Assembly (NCBI RefSeq): GCF_900091525.1
Contig: NZ_FMCU01000003.1
Coordinates: 310,001-374,000, forward strand
Source of the DNA: Micromonospora matsumotoense
Lineage (GTDB): Bacteria > Actinomycetota > Actinomycetes > Mycobacteriales > Micromonosporaceae
DNA length: 64,000 bases
Direction of reading: 5' to 3'
Under the pieces are notes generated by a model. That model was not told where the DNA came from. It ran no database searches and saw only the letters and a list, made by a program, of their open reading frames with translations. Position 1 is the stretch's first letter; every line of letters starts with the position of its first letter. The position numbers and the translations under genes are program-made. Shown here in pieces: positions 1-9,849 of the stretch.

Positions 1-274
1 AGCCGCCGCCCACCCCGGCGCCGGAGAGCACCAGCACACCGCCGCCGGCCTTCCGGTCGGCCGGGCGGAGCAGGGTGATCCGTTGCAGCCCGTAACAGCC
101 GAGCCGGGGAGCCCAGAGGAACCGGCGCAGCCGCCAGGAGGTCTGCGGGAACTCGTCGTCGGCGAACCGCCGGCCCGCCTCCAGCACCCCGACGGTGTAG
201 CCCTTCTCGGCCAGCCGCAGCGCGGTGACGCTACCGCCGAAGCCGGACCCGATGACGAGCACGTCGTACCGCAT
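1..274 (-). CDS. FAD-dependent GMC-type oxidoreductase, N-terminal part
   Basis: Only the first 91 codons lie in the window; the gene runs off the left edge. The start ATG is followed by a beta strand and the dinucleotide-binding motif VIGSGFGGS (residues 7-15), a Rossmann FAD signature, then an acidic residue at the end of the second strand (VLEAGRR), where the FAD ribose is normally bound. The region after it ([11 protein letters not shown]) resembles cholesterol-oxidase/GMC-like flavoproteins. The substrate cannot be inferred from this fragment. It is transcribed away from the divergent LCP gene, with about 130 bp between them. FAD oxidoreductase is secure; the GMC/cholesterol-oxidase assignment is an inference. 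Confidence 0.75.
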   Translation of the reverse strand, partial: MRYDVLVIGSGFGGSVTALRLAEKGYTVGVLEAGRRFADDEFPQTSWRLRRFLWAPRLGCYGLQRITLLRPADRKAGGGVLVLSGAGVGGG

Positions 275-404
275 GGACGCATCATTACCGGCGGGTAGCC
301 ATCGCGCCAGTGCGGGATTTCGCGCGATCATGCTCACCGTCGCCGATCGGCAGCCGCAACCAAGGGGGCCGGTCGACGCGTTGTGCAGACGGGGGTGGCG
401 GGCG

Positions 405-1523
405 ATGACTCAGGAAACCGGAACGGGACGCCCACGATGGGTGTGGGTGCTGGCCACCCTGGTCGGTGTCGTGCTGGTGGCGGTGGTCGCCCTGGTGGTG
501 ACCCGGCAGGTCCGCGACGACGGGCCACGGCGTACGGCCGGGCCGGTCGCCACGACCGCCAGCCCGACGCCGAGCCCCACCCCCAGCCCGACCCCGCCAC
601 CCGGCGCGGCCATCACCGGCCCGCTCAACCTGCTCCTGGTCGGGGTGGACACCCGGGTCAGCGTGCCCGGTTGGGAACCGCACGGCGACTCGGTGCTGGT
701 GCTGCACGTGCCGGCCGGGCTGGACCGGGCGTACCTCTTCTCGCTCCCCCGCGATCTGGTGGTCGACATCCCGGCGTTCCCGAAGTCGGGGTACAAGGGC
801 GGCCGGACCAAGCTCACCCACGCGATGAGCTACGGCAGCCGGGTGCCGGGCAAGCCGAAGAACCCCAGCGCCGCCCAGGGGTACGAGCTGCTGCGCAGCA
901 CGGTCGCCGGGTACACCGGGCTGCGCTTCGACGCCGGTGCGGTGATCACCTTCAACGGCTTCGACCGGCTGGTCGACACCCTCGGCGGGGTGGACCTCTA
1001 CGTCGACCAGCGGGTCCCCTCGCTGCACCGCCGGCCGGACGGCAAGTACCGCGACCCGGCCCCCGGTGGCGGCGGCTACACCGGCCCGCAGATGGTCTAC
1101 GAGAAGGGCGAGCGGCACCTGAACGGCTGGCAGGCGCTGGACTACTCCCGGCAGCGTTACATCACCGGCGGCGACTACGCCCGGCAGCGGCACCAGCAGC
1201 AGCTCCTCCGGGCGTTGGCCGCCAAGATCCTCGGCGAGAACCTGGCCCGGGAACCGGACCGGGTGGAGCAGGTGGTGGCGGCGCTCGGCGACACCCTGGT
1301 CTATGCGGGCGGGCCGCGCATCGTCGACCTGGCGTACGCCCTGGGTGGCATGAGCGCCGACCGGATCACCCTGGTCGGCCTGCCCGGCGACGGGGTGGGC
1401 AAGGGCAGCAGCTACCGGGGTGAGCAGCTCACCCCGGTCGGCAAGGGCTTCCTGCCCGCACTCAAGGCCGGCAAGGCCGAGACCTATCTGGACGCCCACC
1501 CCGAGCTGCGGGTCAAGAACTGA
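405..1523 (+). CDS. LytR-CpsA-Psr (LCP) family cell-wall glycopolymer ligase
   Basis: A 372-residue protein with a short basic N-terminus, one membrane anchor (about residues 14-34), a Pro/Thr/Ser-rich extracellular stalk ([10 protein letters not shown] type) and an LCP catalytic domain. Family landmarks are visible: [47 protein letters not shown] and the C-terminal LDYSRQRY...[13 protein letters not shown] enzymes transfer undecaprenyl-linked polymers (teichoic acid, arabinogalactan or capsule) to peptidoglycan outside the membrane. The ATG at 405 was chosen because it gives a canonical anchor; upstream in-frame codons give a non-membrane extension. It converges on the M1 peptidase gene. Which polymer it attaches cannot be read from sequence. 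Confidence 0.92.
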   Translation: MTQETGTGRPRWVWVLATLVGVVLVAVVALVVTRQVRDDGPRRTAGPVATTASPTPSPTPSPTPPPGAAITGPLNLLLVGVDTRVSVPGWEPHGDSVLVLHVPAGLDRAYLFSLPRDLVVDIPAFPKSGYKGGRTKLTHAMSYGSRVPGKPKNPSAAQGYELLRSTVAGYTGLRFDAGAVITFNGFDRLVDTLGGVDLYVDQRVPSLHRRPDGKYRDPAPGGGGYTGPQMVYEKGERHLNGWQALDYSRQRYITGGDYARQRHQQQLLRALAAKILGENLAREPDRVEQVVAALGDTLVYAGGPRIVDLAYALGGMSADRITLVGLPGDGVGKGSSYRGEQLTPVGKGFLPALKAGKAETYLDAHPELRVKN

Positions 1524-1608
1524 GGGGTCCCGCCCACCTTGATCGGCTACGGCTCAGCCGCACTCACCCGGCGGTCGAGTCGGTCAGCCGAGACGCCCGA
1601 AGGGCGGG

Positions 1609-3066
1609 TCAGCGGCGGGTCGGGGGCGGCGGGCGTTCGGTGCCGTACAACCAGGCGGCGAAGAGGTCGTCGAGTTGCTGCCCGCTGACCCGCTCGGCGG
1701 TCGCCACGAACTCCGCGGTGGTGGCGTTGCCGTTGCGCTTCTCGGTCGCCCATGCCTTCAGGAGCCGGAAGAACGCGTCGTCGCCGACCGCCACCCGCAA
1801 CGCGTGCACGGTCATCCCGCCCCGCTGGTAGACCGATTCGCTGAACAGGTTCGCCACCCCGGGCGCGGCCGGCGGCACCCGCCAGACCTGGTCGTCGGAC
1901 GCGGTGTACTGCTGGTCGAAGGTGGCCTGTGCGGTGTCCCGGCCCTGGTGTTCGGCCCAGAGCCACTCGGCGTACGTGGCCAGCCCCTCGTTGAGCCAGA
2001 TGTCCTCCCAGCGGGCCACCGAGACGCTGTCGCCGAACCACTGGTGGGCGATCTCGTGGGCGACCACCCCGGTGTTCACGCCGGTCCGGAAGAAGTTGGC
2101 CGAGTAGACCGGCCGGCTCTGCGTCTCCAGCGCGTACCTGATCCGGGGCTCGTCGACCACCACCCCGCCGTACGCCCCGAACGGGTACGGCCCGAACACG
2201 GTCTCCAGGTAGTCGGCGACCGCCAGGGTGCCGGCGATCGACTCGTCGGCGGCCCCCCGGGGCAGGCTGCTGGCGACCGCGCTGAACACCGGCCGGCCCC
2301 GGTGTTCGCCGGTGCTGGTGCGGTATTTCCCGATCACCACCGTGCTCAGGTAACTGGCCATCGGGGTCGCCTCGGACCAGCGCCACGTGGTCCAGCCACC
2401 CGCTGCGGGGCGCTGCCCCTGCGGCACCCCGTTGGCGACCGCGACCAGCCCCTTGGGCACGGTGATCTCGACGTCGTAGGCGGCCTTGTCGGAGGGGTGG
2501 TCGTTGACCGGGAACCAGGTGCTCGCCGACTCGGGCTGGCCGAGCGCGATCGCCCCGTCGGCGGTGTGCAGCCAACCGCCCTCGCCGATCGCCTCGTTGG
2601 GCAGCGGCACCGGCTGCCCGTCGTAGCCGACCTCGACGGTGAACGCCGTCCCGGACCGGACCGGCGCGGCCGGGGTGACCACCAGCTCGGTGCCCTCCCG
2701 GGCGTGCCGGGCCGGGCTGCCGTCCACGGTGACCCGACGGACCGTCAGGCCGGCCAGGTCGAGGTGGAACAGGGGCAGCTCGGCGGTGGCGGTGGCCCGC
2801 ACCGTGGCGGTGCCGCGCAGCTCGTCGCGGGCCGGGTCGTAACGGACCTTGAGGGTGTACCGCTCGACGTCGTAACCGCTGTTGCCGGCGGTCGGGAAGT
2901 AGGGGTCGCCGACACCGGCCGGGCCGGGGGTCACGCTCGGGGTCGCACCGGGGGTCGGGACGGACCGGGACTCCGGGGGCTTCGGGGGCTTCGGGTCGGC
3001 CGTGCAGCCGGCCAGGGCCAGCGCCACGGTCACCAGCAGCGCGAGGCCGCGCCGGTTCCGGCTCAT
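1609..3066 (-). CDS. M1-family zinc metallopeptidase lipoprotein
   Basis: A 485-residue exported protein. The N-terminus has a lipobox (LALAGC), so it should be lipid-anchored outside the membrane, followed by a Pro-rich linker. An N-terminal beta-domain typical of M1 aminopeptidases precedes the gluzincin motif HEIAHQWFGD (His about residue 337), and the third zinc ligand sits in NEGLATY with the family spacing of 18 residues after the HExxH. The usual long C-terminal helical domain is shortened. ATG 3066 was preferred over GTG 3072 because GAAGG lies 5 nt upstream of it. It probably trims extracellular peptides; specificity is unknown. Confidence 0.9.
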   Translation of the reverse strand: MSRNRRGLALLVTVALALAGCTADPKPPKPPESRSVPTPGATPSVTPGPAGVGDPYFPTAGNSGYDVERYTLKVRYDPARDELRGTATVRATATAELPLFHLDLAGLTVRRVTVDGSPARHAREGTELVVTPAAPVRSGTAFTVEVGYDGQPVPLPNEAIGEGGWLHTADGAIALGQPESASTWFPVNDHPSDKAAYDVEITVPKGLVAVANGVPQGQRPAAGGWTTWRWSEATPMASYLSTVVIGKYRTSTGEHRGRPVFSAVASSLPRGAADESIAGTLAVADYLETVFGPYPFGAYGGVVVDEPRIRYALETQSRPVYSANFFRTGVNTGVVAHEIAHQWFGDSVSVARWEDIWLNEGLATYAEWLWAEHQGRDTAQATFDQQYTASDDQVWRVPPAAPGVANLFSESVYQRGGMTVHALRVAVGDDAFFRLLKAWATEKRNGNATTAEFVATAERVSGQQLDDLFAAWLYGTERPPPPTRR

Positions 3067-3141
3067 GGCCACCTTCGTCCCCCGTTCGCCGCCCCGCCGT
3101 GCGCGCAGCCTACCGAGCGGGCCGACCCCGTGCGCGCCGAT

Positions 3142-3181
3142 CGACGGCCGGCCGGCCCCCGCTGGGGCCGGCCGGCCGTCG
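3142..3181 (-). terminator. Strong hairpin terminator after guaB-guaB3
   Basis: An 18-bp perfectly paired GC-rich stem (3142-3159 with 3164-3181) around a 4-nt loop lies 11 bp past the guaB3 stop codon. No U-tract follows, as is common in high-GC actinobacteria. Confidence 0.75.
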
Positions 3182-3192
3182 TGCCGGGCGGG

Positions 3193-4311
3193 TCAGCGGT
3201 CGAGGACCAGGCCGACCTTCTGGAACTCCTTCAGGTCGCGGTAGCCGCACTTGGCCATCGCCCGGCGCAGCCCGCCGAAGAGGTTGAGCTGGCCGTCCGG
3301 CTCGTCGGCCGGGCCGAAGAGCAACCGCTCCATCGAGCCGAGCGGCTCACCGGCCACCTCGAACGCGCCACGCGGCAGCGACGGGTGGCTGGCCGCCGAG
3401 TGCCACCAGGCCCCGCCGGCCGGGGCCTCCGCGCAGAGCGACAACGGCTCGCCGAGCATCACCGCGTCCGCCCCGCAGCCGAGCGCCTTGGCGATGTCGC
3501 CGGAGGTCTGCATGTCACCGTCGGCGATGAGGTGGACGTAGCGTCCGCCCGTCTCGTCGAGGTAGTCGCGCCGGGCGGCGGCGGCGTCGGCGATCGCGGT
3601 GGCCATCGGCACCCGGATGCCGAGCACCGACTCGCTGGTCGACCAGTCGTCGCCACCGATGCCGACGATCACCCCGGCCGCACCGGTACGCATCAGGTGC
3701 AGCGCCGTCTTGTAGTCGGTGCAGCCGCCGACGACCACCGGGAGGTCGAGGTCGGCGATGAACTCCTTGAGGTTCAGCGGTTCGTCGGTGGTCGAGACGT
3801 GCTCGGCCGAGACGATGGTGCCCTGGATGACCAGGATGTCGACGCCCGCGTCCAGGATCACCGGGGCCAGCGCCAGGGTGTGCTGCGGGGACACCCGGAC
3901 GGCCACCGTGCTGCCGCCCGCCCGCAGCTCGCGGACCCGCTCGGCGATCAGGTCGGGGCGGATCGGCTCGGCGTAGACCTCCTGGAGCCGTTTGGTGGCA
4001 CGGGCGTCCTCGCCCAGACCGGCCAGCTCCTCCAGGACCTTGGCCGGGTTCTCGTACCGGGTCCACAGACCCTCGACGTTGAGCACGCCCAGGCCACCGA
4101 GCTGGCCGAGCCGCACCGCCGAGGCGGGGCTCATGGTGGCGTCCGACGGGTGGCCGACGCAGGGGATGTCGAACTGGTAGGCGTCGAGCTGCCAGCCGGT
4201 GGAGACGTCGTCGACGTCCCTGGTCCGGCGGCTGGGCACGATGGCGATGTCGTCCAGGTGGTAACCGCGCTGCGCGGTCTTGCCCAGCCCGATCTCGACC
4301 ACGTCACGCAT
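3193..4311 (-). CDS. guaB3: GuaB3-family IMP dehydrogenase-related protein
   Basis: A 372-residue TIM-barrel protein of the IMPDH/GMP reductase superfamily without CBS domains. Recognisable segments are the N-terminal DVVEIGLGK and DDIAIVPSRRTR, and a phosphate-binding region with [29 protein letters not shown]. GuaB3 proteins are found mainly in actinobacteria and cyanobacteria next to guaB and have been linked to GMP-to-IMP conversion in some species; that activity is family knowledge, not visible here. A typical catalytic Cys loop of the GAICTT type is not apparent. The gene lies 30 bp downstream of guaB, has GGAG before its ATG, and probably forms one operon with it. Confidence 0.93.
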   Translation of the reverse strand: MRDVVEIGLGKTAQRGYHLDDIAIVPSRRTRDVDDVSTGWQLDAYQFDIPCVGHPSDATMSPASAVRLGQLGGLGVLNVEGLWTRYENPAKVLEELAGLGEDARATKRLQEVYAEPIRPDLIAERVRELRAGGSTVAVRVSPQHTLALAPVILDAGVDILVIQGTIVSAEHVSTTDEPLNLKEFIADLDLPVVVGGCTDYKTALHLMRTGAAGVIVGIGGDDWSTSESVLGIRVPMATAIADAAAARRDYLDETGGRYVHLIADGDMQTSGDIAKALGCGADAVMLGEPLSLCAEAPAGGAWWHSAASHPSLPRGAFEVAGEPLGSMERLLFGPADEPDGQLNLFGGLRRAMAKCGYRDLKEFQKVGLVLDR

Positions 4312-4341
4312 GAGGGACTCCAGATGGTTGAGGGTGGTGGG

Positions 4342-5934
<1,593 letters not shown>

Positions 5935-6099
5935 TCAGCGAGGCGGCGCGCGCGGCACCGGCGCACGCCGGGGTGACGGCGAGTCGTCTCATCGTACCCA
6001 CTGAGCTGGGCGGCCCTCGCCGGCGACCGGCCGGCGTCGGCGACGCCACAGCGACCGCCGGGGGGCGCGTGCCGCGAGGGTTGGGTCTACGGTGAGGGG

Positions 6100-6510
6100 G
6101 TGCACGACGAGCCCATCGACCCGTTCAACGGCGACCCGGCCGATCCGGCTGCGGGGCTGGACGATCCGGGCGACGACGCCCCACTCGACCCGCTGACCGA
6201 GGTCGAGCGGCAGGACGTGCTGGAAGACCTCGCCGATCTGGAGATCTACCAGGCCCTGCTGGCCCCGATCGGGGTACGCGGGCTGGTCATCGAGTGCGAG
6301 GACTGCCGCGAGCCGCACTACTTCGACTGGGACCTGCTCCGGGGCAACCTGCGTCACCTGCTCAGCTCGGGCCGTCCCCGGGTGCACGAGCCGGCCTACG
6401 ACCCCGACCCGGACCACTACGTCACCTGGGACTACGCCCGCGGCTATGCCGACGGGGTGCACGACACCCTGACCGAATCCACCGCGGACGACCCCGACCC
6501 GGAGGACTGA
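6100..6510 (+). CDS. DUF5319 family protein
   Basis: A 136-residue, strongly acidic cytoplasmic protein. The N-terminal third is Asp/Pro-rich and probably disordered, followed by a conserved block containing VERQDVLEDLADLEIYQ, a Cys pair in ECEDCREPHYFDWD, and DYARGYADGVHD near the C-terminus. The Cys-x2-Cys could bind metal, but this is a guess. Members are typically found beside guaB in actinobacteria; no function is established that I know of. The start is the GTG inside GGGGGTG, divergent from guaB. Its stop lies 12 bp from the stop of the convergent BldM-like gene. Confidence 0.85.
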   Translation: MHDEPIDPFNGDPADPAAGLDDPGDDAPLDPLTEVERQDVLEDLADLEIYQALLAPIGVRGLVIECEDCREPHYFDWDLLRGNLRHLLSSGRPRVHEPAYDPDPDHYVTWDYARGYADGVHDTLTESTADDPDPED

Positions 6511-6522
6511 CCGCCGGGACGC

Positions 6523-7347
6523 TCAGGCGACCAGGCCGGCACGGAAGCCGGCGGCCACCGCGTGCGCCCGGTCCCGGGCACCGAGCTTGCGGAACAGCCG
6601 TCGGGCGTGCGTCTTGACGGTGTCCTCCGAGACGAACAGTTCCCGGCCGATCTCCGCGTTGCTCTTGCCCTCGGCCATGCCGAGCAGCACCTGGAGTTCG
6701 CGCTCGGTCAGCCCGACCGAGGTCCGACCGCTGCGCGCCCCGGGGGCCGGTCGCGGCGACGCGCCGGTCGGGTGCGACTCGGCCGGGCCGACCTCCGACT
6801 CGTCCTCGACCTCGTCGTCACCACGCTGCACGGGCACGACCGACGGCGCTCCGGGCGGCCCCTCGGCCGCCGCCTGCGACCAGCCCGCTCCCGGCGTACG
6901 ACCGGTGGCGGGTCGGGGCGGCGCACCGACCGAGGCGGTGTCCCGGGCGGGGTCGGCGACCCGGTGCCGGGTGGGCCGGCCGGGTGCGGAGAGCAGCAGC
7001 AGGGCCTTCGCCACCGCGCTGGTCAGATCGTGGTCGGCACCCTGGATCAGGCCCCGCGCCCCGGCGCTGATGGTGGCCGCCGCCGCCTCCGACTCCTCGG
7101 TGCCGAGCAGCAGCACCGCGGCCTGCGGGGCACGGGCCAGCACCCGGCGGACGAAGCCGGCGCTGTCCGGCCGGGTGAGCGCCGTGTCGGCGAGCACCAC
7201 GTCGACCGGGCGTTCGGCGAGCCGCAGCATCACCTCGGGATCGGAGACGGCTGTCCGGATGACCGCGGCCAGGCCGAGTCGCGCCGCCGCATTGGTCAAC
7301 TGCTGCGCGGCGGCCGGTGTCCGAACGCATACGAGAACGGTACGCAA
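6523..7347 (-). CDS. BldM-like LuxR/NarL-type regulator with degenerate receiver
   Basis: A 274-residue protein. The C-terminal 62 residues form a NarL-type helix-turn-helix (LTERELQVLLGMAEGKSNAEIGRELFVSEDTVKTHARRLFRKLGA in outline) that matches the developmental regulator BldM of Streptomyces closely. The N-terminal receiver keeps the phospho-acceptor position (Asp54, LADTAL), but the acidic pair expected at 8-9 is Val-Arg and the conserved Lys near 105 is Gln, so conventional phosphorylation is unlikely. A Pro/Ala/Glu-rich linker of about 80 residues separates the domains, far longer than in BldM. The TTG at 7347 was chosen: GGAGAGGAG sits 6 nt upstream. It is divergent from whiD. Orthology to bldM rests on the HTH and the synteny. 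Confidence 0.85.
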   Translation of the reverse strand: MRTVLVCVRTPAAAQQLTNAAARLGLAAVIRTAVSDPEVMLRLAERPVDVVLADTALTRPDSAGFVRRVLARAPQAAVLLLGTEESEAAAATISAGARGLIQGADHDLTSAVAKALLLLSAPGRPTRHRVADPARDTASVGAPPRPATGRTPGAGWSQAAAEGPPGAPSVVPVQRGDDEVEDESEVGPAESHPTGASPRPAPGARSGRTSVGLTERELQVLLGMAEGKSNAEIGRELFVSEDTVKTHARRLFRKLGARDRAHAVAAGFRAGLVA

Positions 7348-7602
7348 GGTGGTCTCCTCTCCGGACACGAGCAGACCATGACGGGGTCCACCGGGGAGGA
7401 GGTTCCGGGCAATCCTCCGAACTTTTCCGACATTTAGCCCATAAGCCGCAGGCTGCTCGGGTTTTCGATCTCAACACGTGTGAGTCGGTGAGCGTTCGGG
7501 TACCGAGGCTCCAGCCCGGAAGGCGGTACGCCAGCGCGGACCACAGCCCGGACACCGGTTCAACGAGGATCTCCGCGGTGCCGCGCGGGAGGAGGGGTGC
7601 TG

Positions 7603-7986
7603 ATGTCGAACGTACGTAGACTGCCCGGACCCATCGTCGACCTGTGGGACTGGCAGCGTCTTGGTGCGTGCCGGGGCCGCGACAGCGCCCAGTTCTTCCA
7701 CCCGGACGGCGAGCGCGGCTCGTCGCGGCTGCGCCGGGAGTCCGGCGCCAAGTCCGTCTGCCAGGCCTGCCCGGTGCGCGCCGAGTGCGCGGCACACGCC
7801 CTCGCGGTCCGCGAGCCGTACGGCGTCTGGGGTGGCCTCAGCGAGTCGGAGCGGCTGCGGCTGCTCGCCCTCGGCTGGGAGGACCTGGCCGACCGCCGGC
7901 AGACCCGGGTGGACATCGCCCGCATGGAGGCCCGCCTCGGCGCTCCGCACAAGACCGCCATGCCGGCCCAGCGCAAGATCGCCTGA
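7603..7986 (+). CDS. whiD: WhiD-type WhiB-like iron-sulfur regulator
   Basis: A 127-residue Wbl protein. Cysteines at residues 23, 53, 56 and 62 are the four [4Fe-4S] ligands, at the same positions as in Streptomyces WhiD; GVWGG (74-78) is the sigma-factor-facing turn, and a basic tail follows. The N-terminal RLPGP...DLWDWQ and FFHPDGERG blocks identify the WhiD/WhiB3 subclass, which acts in sporulation or redox sensing by binding region 4 of the principal sigma factor. ATG 7603 was preferred over GTG 7597 because GGAGGAGGGG lies just upstream. The 255-bp divergent region shared with the BldM-like gene contains a palindromic ACACGTGT at 7474-7481; no promoter was assigned. Confidence 0.95.
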   Translation: MSNVRRLPGPIVDLWDWQRLGACRGRDSAQFFHPDGERGSSRLRRESGAKSVCQACPVRAECAAHALAVREPYGVWGGLSESERLRLLALGWEDLADRRQTRVDIARMEARLGAPHKTAMPAQRKIA

Positions 7987-8002
7987 CCGACCCAGCACAC
8001 CT

Positions 8003-8043
8003 CGACGAGGCCGCACTCCGATCTCCGGAGCGCGGCCTCGTCG
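8003..8043 (+). terminator. Hairpin terminator after whiD
   Basis: A perfect 12-bp stem (8003-8014 with 8032-8043), extended inside by a CTCCG/CGGAG pair and followed by TTTCCCC, starts 16 bp after the whiD stop codon. Confidence 0.8.
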
Positions 8044-8094
8044 TTTCCCCGGCCCCTGGTCCCGACGCCGGGCCGGCCGACACGCACGAAGAGC

Positions 8095-8125
8095 GGGGCG
8101 GGCCCGGCATCGCCGGACCCGCCCC
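8095..8125. terminator. Second hairpin between whiD and the GH62 gene
   Basis: A stem of 13 pairs with one mismatch (8095-8108 with 8112-8125) around a 3-nt loop. It lies between convergent genes, about 107 bp past the end of the minus-strand GH62 gene, so it could stop transcription from either side. Confidence 0.65.
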
Positions 8126-8232
8126 TCATTCCACCCGATCCCGCTCCCGAGCCGTCCTACGGCTCACCCGGTGCGGCGTACGCCGCCGGTCGCGGGAGTC
8201 AGGAACAGCGGGGTCCCACCTGCGTCACGCCG

Positions 8233-9669
8233 TCAGCGCTGCAGGGTCAGCAGACCCGGCCGGTACGGCAGGAGGCCGTAGTCACCGCCCGAGTTCGTGG
8301 CGCGGCCCTGGTACAGCAGCTGCAAGTTGCACGGGTCGATCGTGTTCGTCTGATCCGCGCTGGTGCGCAGCAGCTCGCCGTGGCTGATGTCGTTGGTCCA
8401 GGTGGCACCGCTGTTGGCCTTGCCCGCGAACGGGTTGTTGTAGGTCGTCGCGTTCGGCGTCCAGGTGCCGCCCAGGCTGGTCGCCGTGAACGAGCGGAAG
8501 TAGCGCTCCCAGGAGCTGGTCCTGGCCTCGATGATCATCAGGTACTGGTTGCGGCCCTGCACCTTGTAGACCTGCGGTGCCTCGAAGATGTTCTCCGAGG
8601 TGTCGCTCATGATGGTCGTGTAGTTGGCGCCGAAGCTGCCCGGGAAGTTCCCGATCGGCATGATCTGGCGGTAGATCCTGCCGTTGTCGCCGGCGAAGAA
8701 CAGGTACATGTTCTGGTCGTCGCCGATGATCGTCTGGTCGATCACGCCGGTGCCGGAGTCGGTGATCTTCGCGGTCGACAGGGTCTGCACGGCCGACCAG
8801 CCGTTGGCGTTGGCCGGGTTGGTCGACGTGCGGTACGAGAACGACGCCCCGCCCCACTGGTGGGCGAGAACCCAGATGTTCTTCGGCGCGAAGTAGAACA
8901 GCGACGGCGCGACGGTGCTCTGGCTCATGGTGTTCTGGGGGGCCGAGCCGAGCTGGTTGAGGTTGTCGACCAGGCCGAAGTTCATCGAACCCCAGCCGCC
9001 GGTGGCGCTGCTGCTGTGGGTGGTGGCGTACACCAACTGCTTGCCCTGGTAGGGGGCGATGGTGAAGTCCTTGAGTGACGCCCAGCCGGACTTCGGCTGC
9101 GCCAGCGGGCCGGTCGACGACCAGCGGTAGGACGTCGGCAGGGAGCAGTTGTTCGGCGGCGGCGTGGTTGGGGGCGGGGTGGTCGGGGGCGGGGTCGTCG
9201 GCGGCGGCGTCGTGGGCGGCGGGGTCGTCGGCGGCGGGGTGGTCGGGTTCGGGCCACCGTTGCAGGCCACCCCGTTGAGCGCGAAGCTCGTCGGGACCGG
9301 GTTGCTGGACGTCCAGGCCCCGTTGAAGCCGAACGACACCGAGCCGTTGGTCGGGATCGCACCGTTGTAGCTCACGTTCTTGGCGGTCACCGCCGAACCG
9401 CTCTGCGTCACCGTGGCGTTCCACGCCTGCGTCACCGACTGCCCGGAACCGAAGGACCAGGTCAGCGTCCAACTGCTCAGCGCGTCGCCCAGGTTGGTGA
9501 TCGCGACGTTGGCACCGAAGCCGCCGCCCCACTCCGAGGAGACGGTGTAGTTCACCGAACAGCCCGCCGCGGCGGCACCCGCCGGCAACGCGGTGACGAT
9601 CGACGCCGACGCCAGCAACGCGACACCGGCCGAGATCAGGCCGACATTGGCCGATCTGGATCTGGACAT
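8233..9669 (-). CDS. Secreted GH62 alpha-L-arabinofuranosidase with CBM2 domain
   Basis: A 478-residue exported enzyme. It has a signal peptide (cut near AGAAAAG), a CBM2-like domain ([23 protein letters not shown]..., about residues 38-140, with flanking Cys), a linker of six PTTPPP-type repeats, and a GH62 five-bladed propeller (from [23 protein letters not shown]). [17 protein letters not shown] and IFEAPQVY hold the likely Asp and Glu catalytic residues. GH62 enzymes remove arabinofuranosyl side chains from arabinoxylan, and CBM2 binds cellulose or xylan. ATG 9669 has AGGAGGG 6 nt upstream. A CebR-like operator lies 86 bp before it. It looks like an accessory gene inside the conserved whiD-groEL block. 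Confidence 0.94.
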   Translation of the reverse strand: MSRSRSANVGLISAGVALLASASIVTALPAGAAAAGCSVNYTVSSEWGGGFGANVAITNLGDALSSWTLTWSFGSGQSVTQAWNATVTQSGSAVTAKNVSYNGAIPTNGSVSFGFNGAWTSSNPVPTSFALNGVACNGGPNPTTPPPTTPPPTTPPPTTPPPTTPPPTTPPPNNCSLPTSYRWSSTGPLAQPKSGWASLKDFTIAPYQGKQLVYATTHSSSATGGWGSMNFGLVDNLNQLGSAPQNTMSQSTVAPSLFYFAPKNIWVLAHQWGGASFSYRTSTNPANANGWSAVQTLSTAKITDSGTGVIDQTIIGDDQNMYLFFAGDNGRIYRQIMPIGNFPGSFGANYTTIMSDTSENIFEAPQVYKVQGRNQYLMIIEARTSSWERYFRSFTATSLGGTWTPNATTYNNPFAGKANSGATWTNDISHGELLRTSADQTNTIDPCNLQLLYQGRATNSGGDYGLLPYRPGLLTLQR

Positions 9670-9723
9670 AAAACACCCTCCTGACGGGATGGCGACCTGC
9701 ACATTGGTGGTGGTCGTTGTTAG

Positions 9724-9735
9724 GTGAACGTTAAC
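9724..9735. promoter_or_regulatory. Imperfect palindrome in the GH62 promoter region
   Basis: GTGAACGTTAAC is a 12-bp palindrome with one mismatched pair, about 55 bp upstream of the GH62 start. LacI-family proteins often bind such sequences, so it may be a second operator beside the one at 9755-9768. The regulator is unknown. Confidence 0.35.
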
Positions 9736-9754
9736 AGTCGCGTCAGGTATGTTA

Positions 9755-9768
9755 CGGGAGCGCTCCCA
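9755..9768 (-). promoter_or_regulatory. CebR-like operator upstream of the GH62 gene
   Basis: The minus strand reads TGGGAGCGCTCCCG, differing only in the last base from the CebR operator TGGGAGCGCTCCCA known in actinobacteria. The inner 12 bp are a perfect palindrome. CebR is the LacI-family cellobiose-responsive repressor; the site suggests induction of the arabinofuranosidase by cello-oligosaccharides. No cebR gene is in the window. Confidence 0.75.
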
Positions 9769-9849
9769 CAGCCTCAACCCTCGATACCACCGGGGAATTT
9801 CCGGTAATCAACATATCGATCATGGCTGATGACCGAGGGTGGTGTGAAA

